Shown piece by piece: positions 63,687-64,000 of a stretch of DNA of 64,000 bases (positions are counted from its first letter, which is position 1; every line of letters begins with the position of its first letter). The DNA is from Yoonia sp. I 8.24 (GTDB lineage: Bacteria; Pseudomonadota; Alphaproteobacteria; Rhodobacterales; Rhodobacteraceae): NCBI RefSeq assembly GCF_022096995.1, contig NZ_JACXGQ010000002.1, positions 494,872 to 558,871 on the forward strand, given 5' to 3'. Both the position numbers and the translations under genes were made by a program. Below the pieces are notes generated by a model. The model was not told the DNA's origin. It was given only the letters and a program-made list of their open reading frames with translations, and ran no database searches.

Positions 63687-64000
63687 TTATGCCACCTGCG
63701 GCAAGTCGCGCCGGTTCCAGATCAGCAGCCCAATCACGATGATTGCTGCGACTGCATGCAGCCAGACTGGCGCAGGCCAAACACAGGCCGCGCCCGTCAC
63801 CAACAGCAGCGCCCGGATCGGCATTCCGACTGGTTGCTCTAGGCACCCTTGTAGTGCCCCGGCGAGCGCGTAGATCCCAACCACGCCGAAAGCGAAGATC
63901 GTAATCATCACAGCCCAATCACCCGATAGAAACGGGGTGTAAGCAATCATTAGCGGTACGATATATAGGCCCTTGGCCAGCTTCCAGCTCGCAAAGCCTG
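63687..64000 (-). CDS. TRAP transporter fused permease, C-terminal end (5' part beyond right edge)
   Basis: The frame is open to the window edge and gives 104 residues of the C-terminus. GFASWKLAKGLYIVPLMIAY and TPFLSGDWAVMITIFAF, then LAGALQGCLEQPV and a final helix pair, match the end of TAXI-type TRAP fused permeases. These carry organic acids with a periplasmic binding protein. Most of the protein lies outside the window. Confidence 0.8.
   Translation of the reverse strand, partial: GFASWKLAKGLYIVPLMIAYTPFLSGDWAVMITIFAFGVVGIYALAGALQGCLEQPVGMPIRALLLVTGAACVWPAPVWLHAVAAIIVIGLLIWNRRDLPQVA

Noticed and set aside
1..64000. tRNA, rRNA, CRISPR arrays, riboswitches
   Set aside because: No cloverleaf arm patterns, rRNA stretches, regularly spaced repeats or known riboswitch cores were recognised by eye; a covariance-model scan would be decisive.

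Overview
The window looks like chromosomal DNA of an alphaproteobacterium of the Rhodobacteraceae (Roseobacter group; Loktanella/Yoonia/Octadecabacter-like is my guess). The basis is the protein families (DUF6524 next to secG, DUF2842 coupled to purA, a phaZ/phaC-phaP-phaR locus, hflK-hflC-degP, gor after rpiA) and moderate base composition. No rRNA, tRNA, CRISPR array or complete insertion sequence was recognised.

Left part (about 1-13.1 kb) is accessory. It starts with a run of leftward, AT-rich genes for small exported or unknown proteins (1-1.5 kb) and a periplasmic FGE-sulfatase-domain protein (1.9-2.9 kb). A mobilisation-type segment follows (3.2-10.2 kb): unknown exported proteins, a serine recombinase with inverted repeats in its promoter region, a TraG/VirD4 coupling protein, a relaxase and MobC. 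No type IV secretion genes and no replication gene are visible, so it would need a helper to move. From 10.5 to 13.1 kb there is a decayed segmental duplication: an intact outer-membrane barrel gene followed by a frameshifted, truncated copy of a PLP-lyase gene, then an unrelated barrel gene, then the 3' end of a second barrel copy in front of the intact PLP-lyase gene.

Middle part. 13.2-16.2 kb is a PLP lyase / M24 peptidase / Asp-Glu racemase-family operon that resembles the ectoine-degradation eut genes. 16.2-20.5 kb is a sugar-nucleotide cluster (nucleotidyltransferase, epimerase, two C-methyltransferase-type proteins). Next come a Slam-like outer-membrane protein, thyX, two ArsC-family paralogues, and a bufferin-type operon (DUF2282 peptide, DUF692/MNIO enzyme, DUF2063 partner, DoxX) likely dealing with copper stress, followed by thrS. 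30-34 kb holds SRPBCC/ArsR proteins and three alpha/beta hydrolases. 34-38.5 kb is a complete polyhydroxyalkanoate locus (phaZ, phaC, phaP, phaR) with PhaR-like operators in three intergenic regions.

Right part (38.5-64 kb) is mostly core genome: a LysR regulator, a DegT-type aminotransferase, an FAD amine oxidase, a GFA protein, a four-gene polar amino-acid ABC transporter, terB-like/rlmJ/pyrG/secG/DUF6524, purA-DUF2842, a very acidic disordered protein, thiamine diphosphokinase, an EamA transporter, sdaA, a GST, rpiA, gor, hflK-hflC-degP, a second GFA protein, and the 3' end of a TRAP transporter permease that runs off the right edge.
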